From: Rhodospirillales bacterium
GTDB taxonomy: Bacteria > Pseudomonadota > Alphaproteobacteria > Rhodospirillales > JANQFP01
Assembly: GCA_028277795.1 (NCBI GenBank)
Contig: JANQFP010000104.1
Location: 1 to 40,108 of the forward strand
Length of the DNA: 40,108 nt
Direction of reading: 5' to 3'
Shown here: positions 1 through 7,930 of the stretch, in pieces
Position numbering within the stretch: the stretch's first letter is position 1
Layout of the letters: the number at the start of each line of letters is the position of its first letter
Notes under the pieces: generated by a model
The model's input: the letters and a program-made list of their open reading frames with translations, nothing else
What the model was told of the DNA's origin: nothing
Database searches by the model: none
Program-made: the position numbers and the translations under genes

Positions 1-1
1 C

Positions 2-706
2 GAACACGCCAAGGCCGCCTTCAACCTGGGCAACGACTACGGCATGGCCGGGGACATCCCCGCCGCCCGCCACCTCTACGACACCCTCGCCGACCTCGCC
101 CAACGCCACCCCGGCGAGCCCGAGCTGCGCCTCAGGCAAGCCCAGGCCGCCTTCAACCTGGTCAGCGACTACGGCACGGCCGGGGACATCCCCGCCGCCC
201 GCCACCTCTACGACACCCTCGCCGACCTCGCCCAACGCCACACCGGCGAGCCCGAACTGCGCCTCGAACACGCCGAGGCCGCCTTCAATTTGGTCACGCT
301 CTGCGGCAAAGCCGGGGACATCCCCGCCGCCCGCCACTTCTACGACACCCTCGCCGACCTCGCCCAACGCCACCCCGGCGAGTCCGAGCTGCGCCTCGAA
401 CACGCCAAGGCCGCCTTCAACCTGCTGAACGACTACCGCACGGCGGGGGACATCCCCGCCGCCCGCCACCTCTACGACACCCTCGCCGCACTCGCCCATC
501 GCCACCCCGGCGAGGAACAACTCCTGGAGCCGGTGGTTCGCGGTTTGCGGCTTCTCTTTCGGCTCTACCGAGAGGCCGGCGACGACGAAGCGGGGCGATC
601 GCTATTCGCATCGGCGCTGGAGATACCGAGTCTGAAAGATGCCCTTGCGGCGATGCTGCGCAGCGCGGAGGAGCCTGGAGAAGCCGACGACAATGACGGC
701 TCGTAA
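2..706 (+). CDS. Tetratricopeptide-like repeat protein, 5' end outside window
   Basis: The reading frame is open from base 2, so the gene begins upstream and only its C-terminal part (about 234 codons) is present. It consists of 44-residue units, each with a core AGDIPAARHLYDTLADLAQR followed by a helix rich in Glu, Leu and Ala and ending in AAFNL. Units start at 47, 179, 311 and 443, exactly 132 bases apart, and are almost identical at DNA level. The last unit diverges into a non-repeated tail of about 70 residues containing FRLYREAGDDEAGRSLF. Paired amphipathic helices in each unit are typical of TPR or Sel1-like solenoids, which bind other proteins. I cannot say what it binds, and no membrane segment or enzyme domain is visible in this part. 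Confidence 0.8.
   Translation, partial: EHAKAAFNLGNDYGMAGDIPAARHLYDTLADLAQRHPGEPELRLRQAQAAFNLVSDYGTAGDIPAARHLYDTLADLAQRHTGEPELRLEHAEAAFNLVTLCGKAGDIPAARHFYDTLADLAQRHPGESELRLEHAKAAFNLLNDYRTAGDIPAARHLYDTLAALAHRHPGEEQLLEPVVRGLRLLFRLYREAGDDEAGRSLFASALEIPSLKDALAAMLRSAEEPGEADDNDGS
47..507 (+). repeat. Tandem 132-bp coding repeats
   Basis: Four direct repeats begin at 47, 179, 311 and 443 with a constant 132-base period (44 codons). They share long identical stretches such as GCCGGGGACATCCCCGCC and differ by scattered substitutions, mostly in the second half of each unit. The low divergence suggests recent duplication or gene conversion. The array probably continues beyond the left edge, where base 2 is already inside a unit. 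Confidence 0.9.
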
Positions 707-722
707 GGCCGTCGGGTCGACC

Positions 723-1361
723 TCAATCCCGCCGATGGGCCGCCAGCACGGTGCGTACGGCGGCGGCCACCGCGGCGGCCACCGCGGCGGCCGTCGGCGG
801 GGGGCCGACGCCGAGCAGGCGGCGCAGGAACAGGTCGCCGCGCAGGGCGCCGAAGAACTGGGCGGCGGCCAATGCCGGCTCGGCCACCGACAGGGCGCCG
901 CGGCGGTCGAGGTCGGCGAGATAGGCGGCCAGCGCCGTGACCGCGCGCTCGGGGCCTTCCCGGTGGAAGGCCGCCGCCAGCTCCGGAAACCGCATGCATT
1001 CGGCCACCACGACCCGGAAGCGGGCCAGGGTCTCCGGCGTCAACAGGAGGTCCAGGTAGCTGCGGCCGATGTCGGTGAGGGTCGCCGCCGGGTCGCGGAC
1101 GGCGCCGAGAGCGCCCGGGATGAGCGCCAGGATGCGGTCGGCGCGGCCGTGGATGATGGCCCCGAACAGGGCGTCCTTGGCGCCGAAATGGGCGTAGACC
1201 GTCTGTTTCGATACGCCGGCCGCCTGGGCGATGGCATCCATGCTGGCGGCGCCGTAGCCGGACTCCAGGAACACCTGGGTCGCCGCCGCCAGGATGGCCT
1301 CCCGCGTCGCCGCCGGATCGGCGCCCCGCGCCCGTTTCGCCGTCGCCTGCCTGGTTCCCAT
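723..1361 (-). CDS. TetR/AcrR-family transcriptional repressor
   Basis: This is a 212-residue protein of normal TetR length. The N-terminal DNA-binding domain (about residues 14-62) has the helix-turn-helix SMDAIAQAAGVSKQTVYAHF followed by the usual G-KDALF segment. The remainder is an all-helical ligand-binding domain with the PELAAAFHREGPER region common in AcrR-like regulators of efflux. It is divergent from the RND operon starting at 1544, and a perfect inverted repeat lies between them at 1442-1462. I infer that it represses the pump operon and itself until a pump substrate binds. The start is the ATG at 1361, about 80 bases from the operator; no strong ribosome binding site is visible. 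Confidence 0.9.
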   Translation of the reverse strand: MGTRQATAKRARGADPAATREAILAAATQVFLESGYGAASMDAIAQAAGVSKQTVYAHFGAKDALFGAIIHGRADRILALIPGALGAVRDPAATLTDIGRSYLDLLLTPETLARFRVVVAECMRFPELAAAFHREGPERAVTALAAYLADLDRRGALSVAEPALAAAQFFGALRGDLFLRRLLGVGPPPTAAAVAAAVAAAVRTVLAAHRRD

Positions 1362-1441
1362 CCCGTCACCGGACCCGCCGACACCCTAGGCGCCGGCCCA
1401 TGGTCCGTTCCGATTGATTCGCCCTCGCTTTCACCATAGAT

Positions 1442-1462
1442 TGGACTGGACGGTCCAGTCCA
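1442..1462. promoter_or_regulatory. Inverted-repeat operator between tetR and RND operon
   Basis: Arms TGGACTGGAC and GTCCAGTCCA flank a single central G and match perfectly over 10 bp. The two halves also contain internal direct repeats (TGGAC-TGGAC). A symmetrical site of this size between a TetR gene and the pump operon it faces is the usual position for the repressor's operator. Binding by this TetR is inferred from position and symmetry. Confidence 0.75.
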
Positions 1463-1543
1463 GTTCGTTGACGGCATGCCGGCCGGCCCGATGACCGTCT
1501 CGGCATCCGCGCGCCGGCGACACCATATGACGGGAATGGCGCC

Positions 1544-2737
1544 ATGACGGGCACGGCGCGGAGAACACAGGTCGAGGCGATGGCGTCAGCGTTGCGGCTC
1601 CCGCCATTCCGTGTCCGGGCGCGTGTCCGCCGGTGGCTGCGCGGCCTAGTGGTGGCGGCCGCGGTGGCCGCATTTGCGCCGCACCCGGCGGCGGCGCAGG
1701 AGGACGAAGCCACCCTGGTCGGGGTGGACGAAGTCACCATCCAGCCCATGAAGCAGACGGTGCCGGTGATCGGCCGCCTGGTGGCGTCGCGCACCGGCGT
1801 GGTGGCGGCCCGGGTCGACGCGGCGGTGGAGTCGTTCCGGGTCGAGGTGGGTGACCGGGTGAACAGCGGCGAGATCCTGGCCGTCCTGGTGGCCGACCGC
1901 TTCGCCTGGGAGCGCGAGCTGCGCCGCGCCGAAGTGCGCGAGGCGGAAGCCGCCGTGGCCACCGCCGAGGCCGAGATCGCGTTGCGTGAACAGGAGTTCC
2001 AGCGCCTCGAAGGCCTGCGCCGGTCGGCCGCCTTCTCCCAGGCCCGCCTGGACGACAAGCGCCAGGAGGTGGTGATGGCGCAGAGCGCGGCGTCCGAGGC
2101 CCAGGCGGCCCTGCTCAGTGCCAAGGCGCGCCTGCGCCTGGCCGAGATCGAGCTCGGCTACACCAAGGTGCAGGCCCCCTATGGCGGCGTGGTGTCGCAG
2201 CGGCACACCGAGGCCGGCTCCTACGTGGATGCCGGCGATCCGATCGTGTCCCTGGTCGACGACACCACCCTGGAGATCGAGGCCGACGTGCCGGCCGAGC
2301 GCATCCCGGCCCTGGAGCCGGGCACCCCCGTGGTGTGCGATTTGAACGGCCGCCAGCTGCCGGCCACCGTGCGCGCCGTCATCCCCGAGGAGAACCCGCT
2401 CACCCGCACCCGGACGGTGCGGTTCACGCCCCAGTTCGCCGGCCGCCTCACCCACTTGGCGGCCAACCAGAGCGTCACCCTGAAGCTGCCCGCCGGGGCG
2501 GCCCGCAATGTCGTGACCGTGCATAAGGACGCGGTGCTGACGCGCAAGGGCAACACGGTGGTGTTCCTGGTCGATGCCGAGGTGGCCAAGGTGCGCCCGG
2601 TGCGGCTGGGCGAGGCCGTGGGCACCCGCTTCCAGGTCCTCGACGGCCTCCAGGCCGGTGACCGGGTGGTGGTGCGCGGCAACGAGCGGCTGCGCCCGAA
2701 CCAGAGGATCCGCACCCAGGGGAACTCGCCCGGATGA
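1544..2737 (+). CDS. RND efflux periplasmic adaptor (membrane fusion protein), system 1
   Basis: This 397-residue HlyD/AcrA-type adaptor would link the inner-membrane RND pump to an outer-membrane channel. After a basic N-terminus comes a hydrophobic signal (residues about 34-50) ending AAAQ, so it is probably exported, without a lipobox cysteine. The lipoyl half-motif is seen around VEVGDRVNSGEILAVL, then an Ala/Glu-rich coiled-coil hairpin (about 125-205), the second lipoyl half (YTKVQAPYGGVVSQRHTEAG), a beta-barrel and a membrane-proximal domain. ATG 1580, with GAGG just upstream, is an alternative start that keeps the signal. The stop overlaps the next start by ATGA, so the pair is translationally coupled. 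Confidence 0.92.
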   Translation: MTGTARRTQVEAMASALRLPPFRVRARVRRWLRGLVVAAAVAAFAPHPAAAQEDEATLVGVDEVTIQPMKQTVPVIGRLVASRTGVVAARVDAAVESFRVEVGDRVNSGEILAVLVADRFAWERELRRAEVREAEAAVATAEAEIALREQEFQRLEGLRRSAAFSQARLDDKRQEVVMAQSAASEAQAALLSAKARLRLAEIELGYTKVQAPYGGVVSQRHTEAGSYVDAGDPIVSLVDDTTLEIEADVPAERIPALEPGTPVVCDLNGRQLPATVRAVIPEENPLTRTRTVRFTPQFAGRLTHLAANQSVTLKLPAGAARNVVTVHKDAVLTRKGNTVVFLVDAEVAKVRPVRLGEAVGTRFQVLDGLQAGDRVVVRGNERLRPNQRIRTQGNSPG

Positions 2738-5700
2738 ACCTGATCCGCCTGGCCATCGACCGCCCCATCGCCGTGATCTCGGCGGTGCTGATGGTGGTCA
2801 TGTTCGGCCTGGTGGCCCTGCAGACCATCCCCATCCAGCTCACGCCGGACGTCTCCCGCCCGGTGATCAGCATCCGCACCTCTTGGCCCGGCGCCGCCCC
2901 GGCCGAGATCGAGCGCGAGATCGTCAACCGCCAGGAGGAGGTGCTGCGCGGCCTGGAGGGGGTGGAGGAGATCCGCAGCCGCTCCGAGGACGGCCGGGCG
3001 TCGGTCACCCTGGAGTTCGACGTCGGCCAGGACATGGACAAGGCCCTGCTGCTGGTGGCCAACCGCCTGGACCGGGTGGCCGACTACCCGGACGAAGCGG
3101 ACGAGCCGACCCTGGACACCGCCGGCAGCGAGGACCGGCCCATCGCCTGGTTCGTGCTGACCCGCGAAGAGGGCAACGACCGGCCCATCCATACCTTCGG
3201 CGACTTCGTCGAGGACGTCATCCAGGACCGCCTGGAGCGGGTCGCCGGGGTGTCGCGGGTCAACGTGTTCGGCGGCGTCGAGCGGGAGATGCAGGTGGTC
3301 GTCGACCCGGCCCGCATGGCCCAGTACGGCCTCACCGTGCCGGAGGTGGTGAGCGCGCTGCGCGCCGCCAATTCGTCGGTCTCCGCCGGTGACGTGGAAG
3401 AGGGCAAACGCCGCTACGTGGTGCGCACCGAGGGCGACCTGCAGAGCCTCGAGCAGGTCATGGCGGTGGTCCTGCGCAGCGTCGAGGAAGAGGAGACCGG
3501 GCGCATCGCCCGCGTCACCGTCGGCGACATTGCCGACGTCACCTTCGGCTACCAGGAGGCCGCCGCCACCATCCGCCGCATGGGCGTCCCGGCCATGGCC
3601 ATGAACGCGGTGCGCGAGACCGGCGCCAACGTGATCGAGACCATGGACGGCATCTACGCCGCGGTGGAGGAGCTCAACGAGTTCGCCCTGCCCCAGGCCG
3701 GCCTCAAGCTCACCCAGGTCTACGACGAGACCGTCTACATCAACTCGTCCATCGACCTGGTGCGTCAGAACATCTTCGTCGGCGGCACCCTGGCGGCGCT
3801 CATGCTGCTCCTGTTCCTGCGCTCGGGCGTCGCCACCCTGATCATCTCGCTCGCCATCCCGGTCTCCGTCATCGGCGCCTTCGTCGCCATGGCCGGCATG
3901 GGACGGTCCATCAACGTCATCTCCCTGGCCGGCATCGCCTTCGCCGTCGGCATGGTGGTCGACGCGGCGATCGTCGTGCTGGAGAACATCTACCGGCTGC
4001 GCCAGGAAGGGCGCCCGGTCTCCCAGGCCGCCTACCTGGGCGCCCAGCAGGTGTGGGGCGCGGTCCTGGTGTCGGCCCTGACCACGGTGATGGTGTTCGC
4101 GCCGGTGCTGGTCATGGAGCTGGAGATCGGCCAACTGTTCCGCGACATCGCCGTCGCCATCTCGGTGGCCGTCATGCTGTCGCTGATCGTCGCCATCACC
4201 CTGATCCCGGCCCTGGCCAACGGGCTGCTGCACCGCTCCGGCGCCCATCTCCGGCCGCGCCGGCTGCCGGTCATCGACAGCTTCGCCGGCGCTTTCACCC
4301 GTGCCGCCATCGGCCTCACCCACCGGGTGGTCGGCCACCGGGGCCTGGCCATCGGCGTGGTGACCGCCATCTGCGGCAGCGCCGCCCTGGCCACCTGGGC
4401 CTTCCTGCCCAAGCTGGAGTACCTGCCGGAAGGCAACCGCAACCTGGTCATCGGCGTCATGCTGCCGCCGCCGGGCTACAACCTGGACACCACGACCCGC
4501 ATCGCCCAGGACGTGGAGGCGGCGGTGCGGCCCCTGTGGACGTCCGTGAGCGGCACCGAATCCAAGGAAGGCGAGCCGCCCAAGATCAGCCATTTCTTCT
4601 TCGTCGCCCGCCGCGCCACCACCTTCGTCGGCGCCAAGGCCCACGACGCCGACCGGGCGGGCGAGCTGATCCCGGTCCTGCGCAAGCCCGTGTTCCGCGA
4701 GCCCGGCACCTTCGGCTTCATCACCCAGCCGTCCCTGTTCGGCCGCGCCATCGGGTCCGGCCGCTCCATCGACCTCCACATCTCCGGCCCCGACCTGGAG
4801 GAGGTCCTGGAGGTGGCGCTCGACGCCACCGCCATCATCAACCGCCACCTGCCCCGGGACGACGGCCACCAGCTCCGTCCCAAGCCGGGCCTGGAGCTGG
4901 GGGCGCCGGAGGTGCGCATCTTCCCCGATCCGCTGCGGCTGGCCGACAACGGGGTGACGGCGCGGGAGTTCAGCGACACCGTGGACGCCTTCAACGACGG
5001 CCTCCGGGTGGCCGAGATCACGGTGGAGGGCCAGCGCATCGACCTCATTCTGATGGGGCCGGAACGCCGCATCACCTCCACCCAGGGCATCGACAGCCTG
5101 CCGGTGGTCACCCAGTCGGGCAAGATCCTGCCGGTCCGCTCCCTGGCCGACGTGCGGGTGACCTCGGGCCCCACCGAGATCCGCCACATCGAGCGCGAGC
5201 GCACGGTCACCCTCGAAATCCGCCCGTCCAACCAGCTGCCCCTCGAGGCGGCCATGGACCTGCTGCGCGATCAGGTCATCGGGCCCCTGTCCGAGCGCGG
5301 CCTGCCGGACGGCGTGCGCATGCGCATGGCGGGCACGGCGGACAAGCTGACCGAAGCGTGGAACCACATGGTGTGGGACCTGCTGCTGGCCATCGCCATC
5401 GTCTACCTGGTGATGGCGGTGCTGTTCGAGAGCTTCGCCTACCCGCTGATCATCCTGCTGTCGGTGCCGGTGGCCGCGGCCGGGGGCATCGGCGGCCTGG
5501 CCGTGCTCAACCTGTTCGTCCACCAGCCGCTCGACATGCTGACCCTGCTCGGCTTCGTCATCCTGGTCGGCATCGTGGTCAACAACGCCATCCTGCTGGT
5601 CCACCAGACCCTCTACCACCTGCGCACCGACGGCATGTCGCTGGAGGACTCCATCGTCGCCGCCACCCGGCACCGCATCCGCCCCATCTTCATGTCCACG

Positions 5701-5919
5701 CTGACCAGCGTCTTCGGCATGCTGCCGCTGGTCGTCTTCCCGGGCGCCGGGGCCGAGCTCTACCGGGGCCTGGGGTCGGTGGTGGTGGGCGGCCTCACCC
5801 TGTCGGCGGTGCTGACCCTGGCCATCATCCCGCCCATGCTGACCCTGGTGGCGGGCGCCGCCGAGGGCCGGCGGGCGGCCCGCGGCCGGGCACCCATGGA
5901 ACACAAGCCGGCCGAATGA
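2734..5919 (+). CDS. RND-family inner-membrane efflux transporter, system 1
   Basis: This 1061-residue protein has the normal length for a proton-driven RND pump of the hydrophobe/amphiphile or CzcA-like group. It begins with TM1 (AVISAVLMVVMFGLVAL) and a large periplasmic porter domain. A central block of helices (about 345-515) contains the TM4 segment GMVVDAAIVVLENIYRL, whose adjacent acidic and Ala residues match the proton relay region. A second periplasmic loop and TM7-TM12 (about 875-1045) follow, with GFVILVGIVVNNAILL as the pseudo-repeat of TM4. It overlaps the adaptor at its start and the oxidoreductase at its end (ATGA both times). No outer-membrane channel gene is in the operon. 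The substrate cannot be told from sequence. Confidence 0.93.
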   Translation: MNLIRLAIDRPIAVISAVLMVVMFGLVALQTIPIQLTPDVSRPVISIRTSWPGAAPAEIEREIVNRQEEVLRGLEGVEEIRSRSEDGRASVTLEFDVGQDMDKALLLVANRLDRVADYPDEADEPTLDTAGSEDRPIAWFVLTREEGNDRPIHTFGDFVEDVIQDRLERVAGVSRVNVFGGVEREMQVVVDPARMAQYGLTVPEVVSALRAANSSVSAGDVEEGKRRYVVRTEGDLQSLEQVMAVVLRSVEEEETGRIARVTVGDIADVTFGYQEAAATIRRMGVPAMAMNAVRETGANVIETMDGIYAAVEELNEFALPQAGLKLTQVYDETVYINSSIDLVRQNIFVGGTLAALMLLLFLRSGVATLIISLAIPVSVIGAFVAMAGMGRSINVISLAGIAFAVGMVVDAAIVVLENIYRLRQEGRPVSQAAYLGAQQVWGAVLVSALTTVMVFAPVLVMELEIGQLFRDIAVAISVAVMLSLIVAITLIPALANGLLHRSGAHLRPRRLPVIDSFAGAFTRAAIGLTHRVVGHRGLAIGVVTAICGSAALATWAFLPKLEYLPEGNRNLVIGVMLPPPGYNLDTTTRIAQDVEAAVRPLWTSVSGTESKEGEPPKISHFFFVARRATTFVGAKAHDADRAGELIPVLRKPVFREPGTFGFITQPSLFGRAIGSGRSIDLHISGPDLEEVLEVALDATAIINRHLPRDDGHQLRPKPGLELGAPEVRIFPDPLRLADNGVTAREFSDTVDAFNDGLRVAEITVEGQRIDLILMGPERRITSTQGIDSLPVVTQSGKILPVRSLADVRVTSGPTEIRHIERERTVTLEIRPSNQLPLEAAMDLLRDQVIGPLSERGLPDGVRMRMAGTADKLTEAWNHMVWDLLLAIAIVYLVMAVLFESFAYPLIILLSVPVAAAGGIGGLAVLNLFVHQPLDMLTLLGFVILVGIVVNNAILLVHQTLYHLRTDGMSLEDSIVAATRHRIRPIFMSTLTSVFGMLPLVVFPGAGAELYRGLGSVVVGGLTLSAVLTLAIIPPMLTLVAGAAEGRRAARGRAPMEHKPAE

Positions 5920-7064
5920 GCACCGCGCCGGCCACCCGTGACGGCGACGTGTTGATCGTCGGCGCCGGCATCGCCGGGGCCGCCGCCGGGTTCTTCCTCG
6001 CCGCCGACGGGGTCCGGGTCACCGTGGCCGAGGCCGAGGACTTCCCGGGCTATCACAGCACTGGCCGCTCCGCCGCCCTGTTCACCGAAAGCTACGGGCA
6101 GCCCTTGATCTGGGCCCTGGCCGCGGCCAGCCGTTCGTTCCTGGAGAACCCGCCGGCCGGATTCGCCGAGGCGCCGTTGCTGACGCCGCGCGGCCTGCTG
6201 CACCTGGCCCGCGACGACCAGCGCCCCCGGGCCGAGGCCTTGTTCGCCCAGTGCCGGGACGCCGTGGCCGACATCGACCTCATCGACGGTGCCGCGGTGG
6301 CGGCCTTGGTCCCGGTGGTGCGGCCGGATGCGGCCGCCTGCGCGGTCCACGAGCCGAGGGCCTGCGACATCGACGTCGACGCCCTGCATCAGGGGTATCT
6401 GCGCGGCATCCGGGCGGCCGGCGGCACGGTCGTCAGCGGCGCCCGGATCGGTGGCCTGGAGCGCACCGGTGACGGGCGTTGGCGGGCCGAGACCAAGGCC
6501 GGCGTCCTGACCGCCCCGGTGGTGGTCGATGCCGCCGGCGCCTGGGCCGACGAGCTGGCGGGGCTGGCCGGCCTCGCACCTCTGGGCCTGACGCCCAAGC
6601 GGCGCACGGCCATCACCTTCGATCCGCCGGACGGGGTCGACCCGGGCGCCTGGCCCATGGTGGTGGACATCGACGAGGCGTTCTACTTCAAGCCCGACGC
6701 CGGCCGTGTTCTGGTGTCACCCTGCGACCAGACGCCGTCGCCCCCGTGCGACGCCCAGCCCGAGGACCTTGACGTGGCCATCGCCGTGGACCGGGTGGAG
6801 ACCGCCACCACCCTCCCGGTCCCCACCATCGCCCGCAAGTGGGCCGGCCTGCGCAGCTTCTTCGCCGACAAGCTGCCGGCGGCGGGTTTCGATCCCCGGG
6901 CCGACGGGTTTTTCTGGCTGGCCGGCCAGGGGGGCGCCGGGGTGCTGACCTCGCCGGCCATGGGCCGGCTGGCGGCTGCGCTGGTCACCGGCACGGCACC
7001 GCCCGCCGACCTGACGCAACGGGGTGTTACGCCCGAGGCCGTGTCCCCGGTCCGCTTCCTGTAA
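5916..7064 (+). CDS. DauA-like FAD-dependent D-amino-acid dehydrogenase family protein
   Basis: This 382-residue flavoenzyme of the DAO family starts with the dinucleotide-binding motif GAGIAGAAAGFFLA (about 16-29), then PGYHSTGRSAA. It follows Pseudomonas D-arginine dehydrogenase DauA along its length, as I recall that sequence: NPPAGF, DIDxDALHQGYLRGIR, AGAW, LxPKRR, DExFYxKPDAG, WAGLRSF and EGFFW-like blocks. The DauA residues that hold the substrate carboxylate appear kept (R230, Y257, R313 here for R222, Y249, R305), as does Y60 for Y53. The cationic-side-chain selector E87 is L94 here, and H48 is L55. I therefore predict oxidation of a D-amino or imino acid other than D-arginine. It overlaps the pump gene by ATGA, so it is part of the efflux operon. 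Confidence 0.85.
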   Translation: MSTAPATRDGDVLIVGAGIAGAAAGFFLAADGVRVTVAEAEDFPGYHSTGRSAALFTESYGQPLIWALAAASRSFLENPPAGFAEAPLLTPRGLLHLARDDQRPRAEALFAQCRDAVADIDLIDGAAVAALVPVVRPDAAACAVHEPRACDIDVDALHQGYLRGIRAAGGTVVSGARIGGLERTGDGRWRAETKAGVLTAPVVVDAAGAWADELAGLAGLAPLGLTPKRRTAITFDPPDGVDPGAWPMVVDIDEAFYFKPDAGRVLVSPCDQTPSPPCDAQPEDLDVAIAVDRVETATTLPVPTIARKWAGLRSFFADKLPAAGFDPRADGFFWLAGQGGAGVLTSPAMGRLAAALVTGTAPPADLTQRGVTPEAVSPVRFL

Positions 7065-7100
7065 TCGACTGCGGCCGGTGGTTGAGATACCGCCACGCCA

Positions 7101-7127
7101 ATGAAATGACCCTCCGGGCCATTTCAT
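7101..7127. terminator. Hairpin after RND/dehydrogenase operon
   Basis: ATGAAATG (7101-7108) pairs perfectly with CATTTCAT (7120-7127). An inner CCC/GGG stem follows after one mismatch, around a TCC loop. It sits 37 bases past the dehydrogenase stop. There is no T-run after it on either strand, so intrinsic termination is uncertain; it may instead be part of the repeat that begins at 7119. Confidence 0.45.
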
Positions 7128-7211
7128 GCGAAGGCGGTGGCGCTCAAGCGCCGCGCTGGCTTTCCGGCGCGCCATGACGGCGCTTCGCGAGTCGGTTCTA
7201 TGGCACGCCGG
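7119..7211. repeat. Dispersed intergenic repeat, copy A
   Basis: A 93-base stretch aligns without gaps to 26204-26296, with 71 of 93 positions identical by hand alignment. The most conserved parts are CATGCGAAGGC at the left and CCGGCGCGC followed by ATGACGGCGCTTCG in the middle. Within this copy GCGAAG pairs with CTTCGC, and GGCGCT-CA-AGCGCC is a small inner hairpin, so it could fold. It lies between the dehydrogenase and the tusA-like gene, which converge here. Confidence 0.7.
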
Positions 7212-7213
7212 CA

Positions 7214-7441
7214 TCAGCCGCCGAGGCGGACGACGATGGTGAACACCCCGCCGTCCTCGGTGCACGACACCAGCGCATGTCCGGCGGCCTCGCAGAAGGT
7301 CTCGAAGTCTTTCGGCGCGTCGCGGTCGGTGGCCAGGACCTCCAGCACCTGGCCAGGGGCCAAGTCGGCCGCGGCCTTGCGGGCCCGCAGGACGGGCAGC
7401 GGGCAACTGAGGCCCGTGAGGTCCAGTTTGACCGTGCTCAT
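7214..7441 (-). CDS. tusA: TusA-family sulfur carrier protein
   Basis: This small protein of 75 residues has the diagnostic TusA/SirA N-terminus: a short beta strand, then GLSCPLPVLRARKA with the Cys-Pro pair (C13-P14) that carries persulfide sulfur. GQVLEVLATDRDAPKDFETFCEAAGH completes the two-layer fold. TusA proteins accept sulfur from desulfurases or rhodaneses and pass it on for tRNA thiolation, cofactor synthesis or sulfur oxidation. A longer open frame upstream is rejected because family similarity begins exactly at this ATG, which has AAGGCGAG a short way upstream. The gene lies near a BigR/SqrR-type regulator at 7931, consistent with a role in cellular persulfide traffic. Two extra cysteines (C50, C60) are present. 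Confidence 0.9.
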   Translation of the reverse strand: MSTVKLDLTGLSCPLPVLRARKAAADLAPGQVLEVLATDRDAPKDFETFCEAAGHALVSCTEDGGVFTIVVRLGG

Positions 7442-7930
7442 GGAGGCTCGCCTTTTCCTGGACTCGGCGCCGGGTGCCGGGAATCGCTCATAACACCGCC
7501 CCGCCGAACCCGGCAAGCCGCATCCACGCCCGCCCGCAATCGCCGGCGTCGATGCTGCGCCGCACACACGAATTTCGCTTTGCGGCACGGCGATGGCAGG
7601 CCCCGTCTCGTGTGCGCCCCTGTCATGATACCGGACCGAAATGGCAATTTCGGCCCCATTCCTGACCAGTATCGGCGGTCGGAGGGTGGCGCCAGGGACC
7701 ACTATGGGGAGCGATCAGGGGAGAGTCCGTTGTGCGCCGCACAACGCGTCGGCAAATTTTGGCTGGCGCTGGCGTTCGGCGTCCACTACATTATAATTCC
7801 TTAATACAATAACGGGTATTGTATACCAGCGTTGAGGTCGGACAGGGGGTGGCGCGGCGGCTCGGCCGTCGTAGCCGGAGGAGATCCGGTCGGTGCCGTG
7901 ACTGAGGCAGGGGACAAGTGGTAACAGGCT
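7442..7930. other. Intergenic region between tusA-like gene and arsR-type regulator
   Basis: The two flanking genes are divergent, and about 490 bases separate them. I find no convincing gene here. The left part is GC-rich without visible structure. The stretch 7785-7830 is abruptly AT-rich and carries the candidate promoter and inverted repeat listed separately. Confidence 0.6.
7792..7824 (+). promoter_or_regulatory. AT-rich promoter with inverted-repeat operator upstream of arsR-type regulator
   Basis: TATAAT at 7792-7797 could be a -10 element, although no good -35 hexamer is seen. Just downstream, ATACAATA (7804-7811) and TATTGTAT (7817-7824) form a perfect 8-bp inverted repeat around ACGGG. 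ArsR repressors of the BigR/SqrR group bind AT-rich dyads overlapping their own promoters, so autoregulation by the product of 7931-8284 is a reasonable inference. Confidence 0.6.

Noticed and set aside
47-507. Regularly spaced repeats that could suggest a CRISPR array
   Set aside because: The period is 132 bases and a multiple of three, the copies are contiguous, and they lie in frame within a protein-coding gene. There are no unique spacers.
723-830. Repeated GCGGCGGCC-type tracts near the end of the TetR gene
   Set aside because: They encode an Ala-rich tail (AAAVAAAVAAAV) in the TetR protein and are explained by codon repetition in GC-rich DNA.
2221-5904. Very long minus-strand open frame opposite the first RND pump
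   Set aside because: Its translation is dominated by His, Gln, Gly, Asp and Val in low-complexity style, as expected for the antisense of a GC-rich gene. The plus strand encodes an unmistakable RND transporter.
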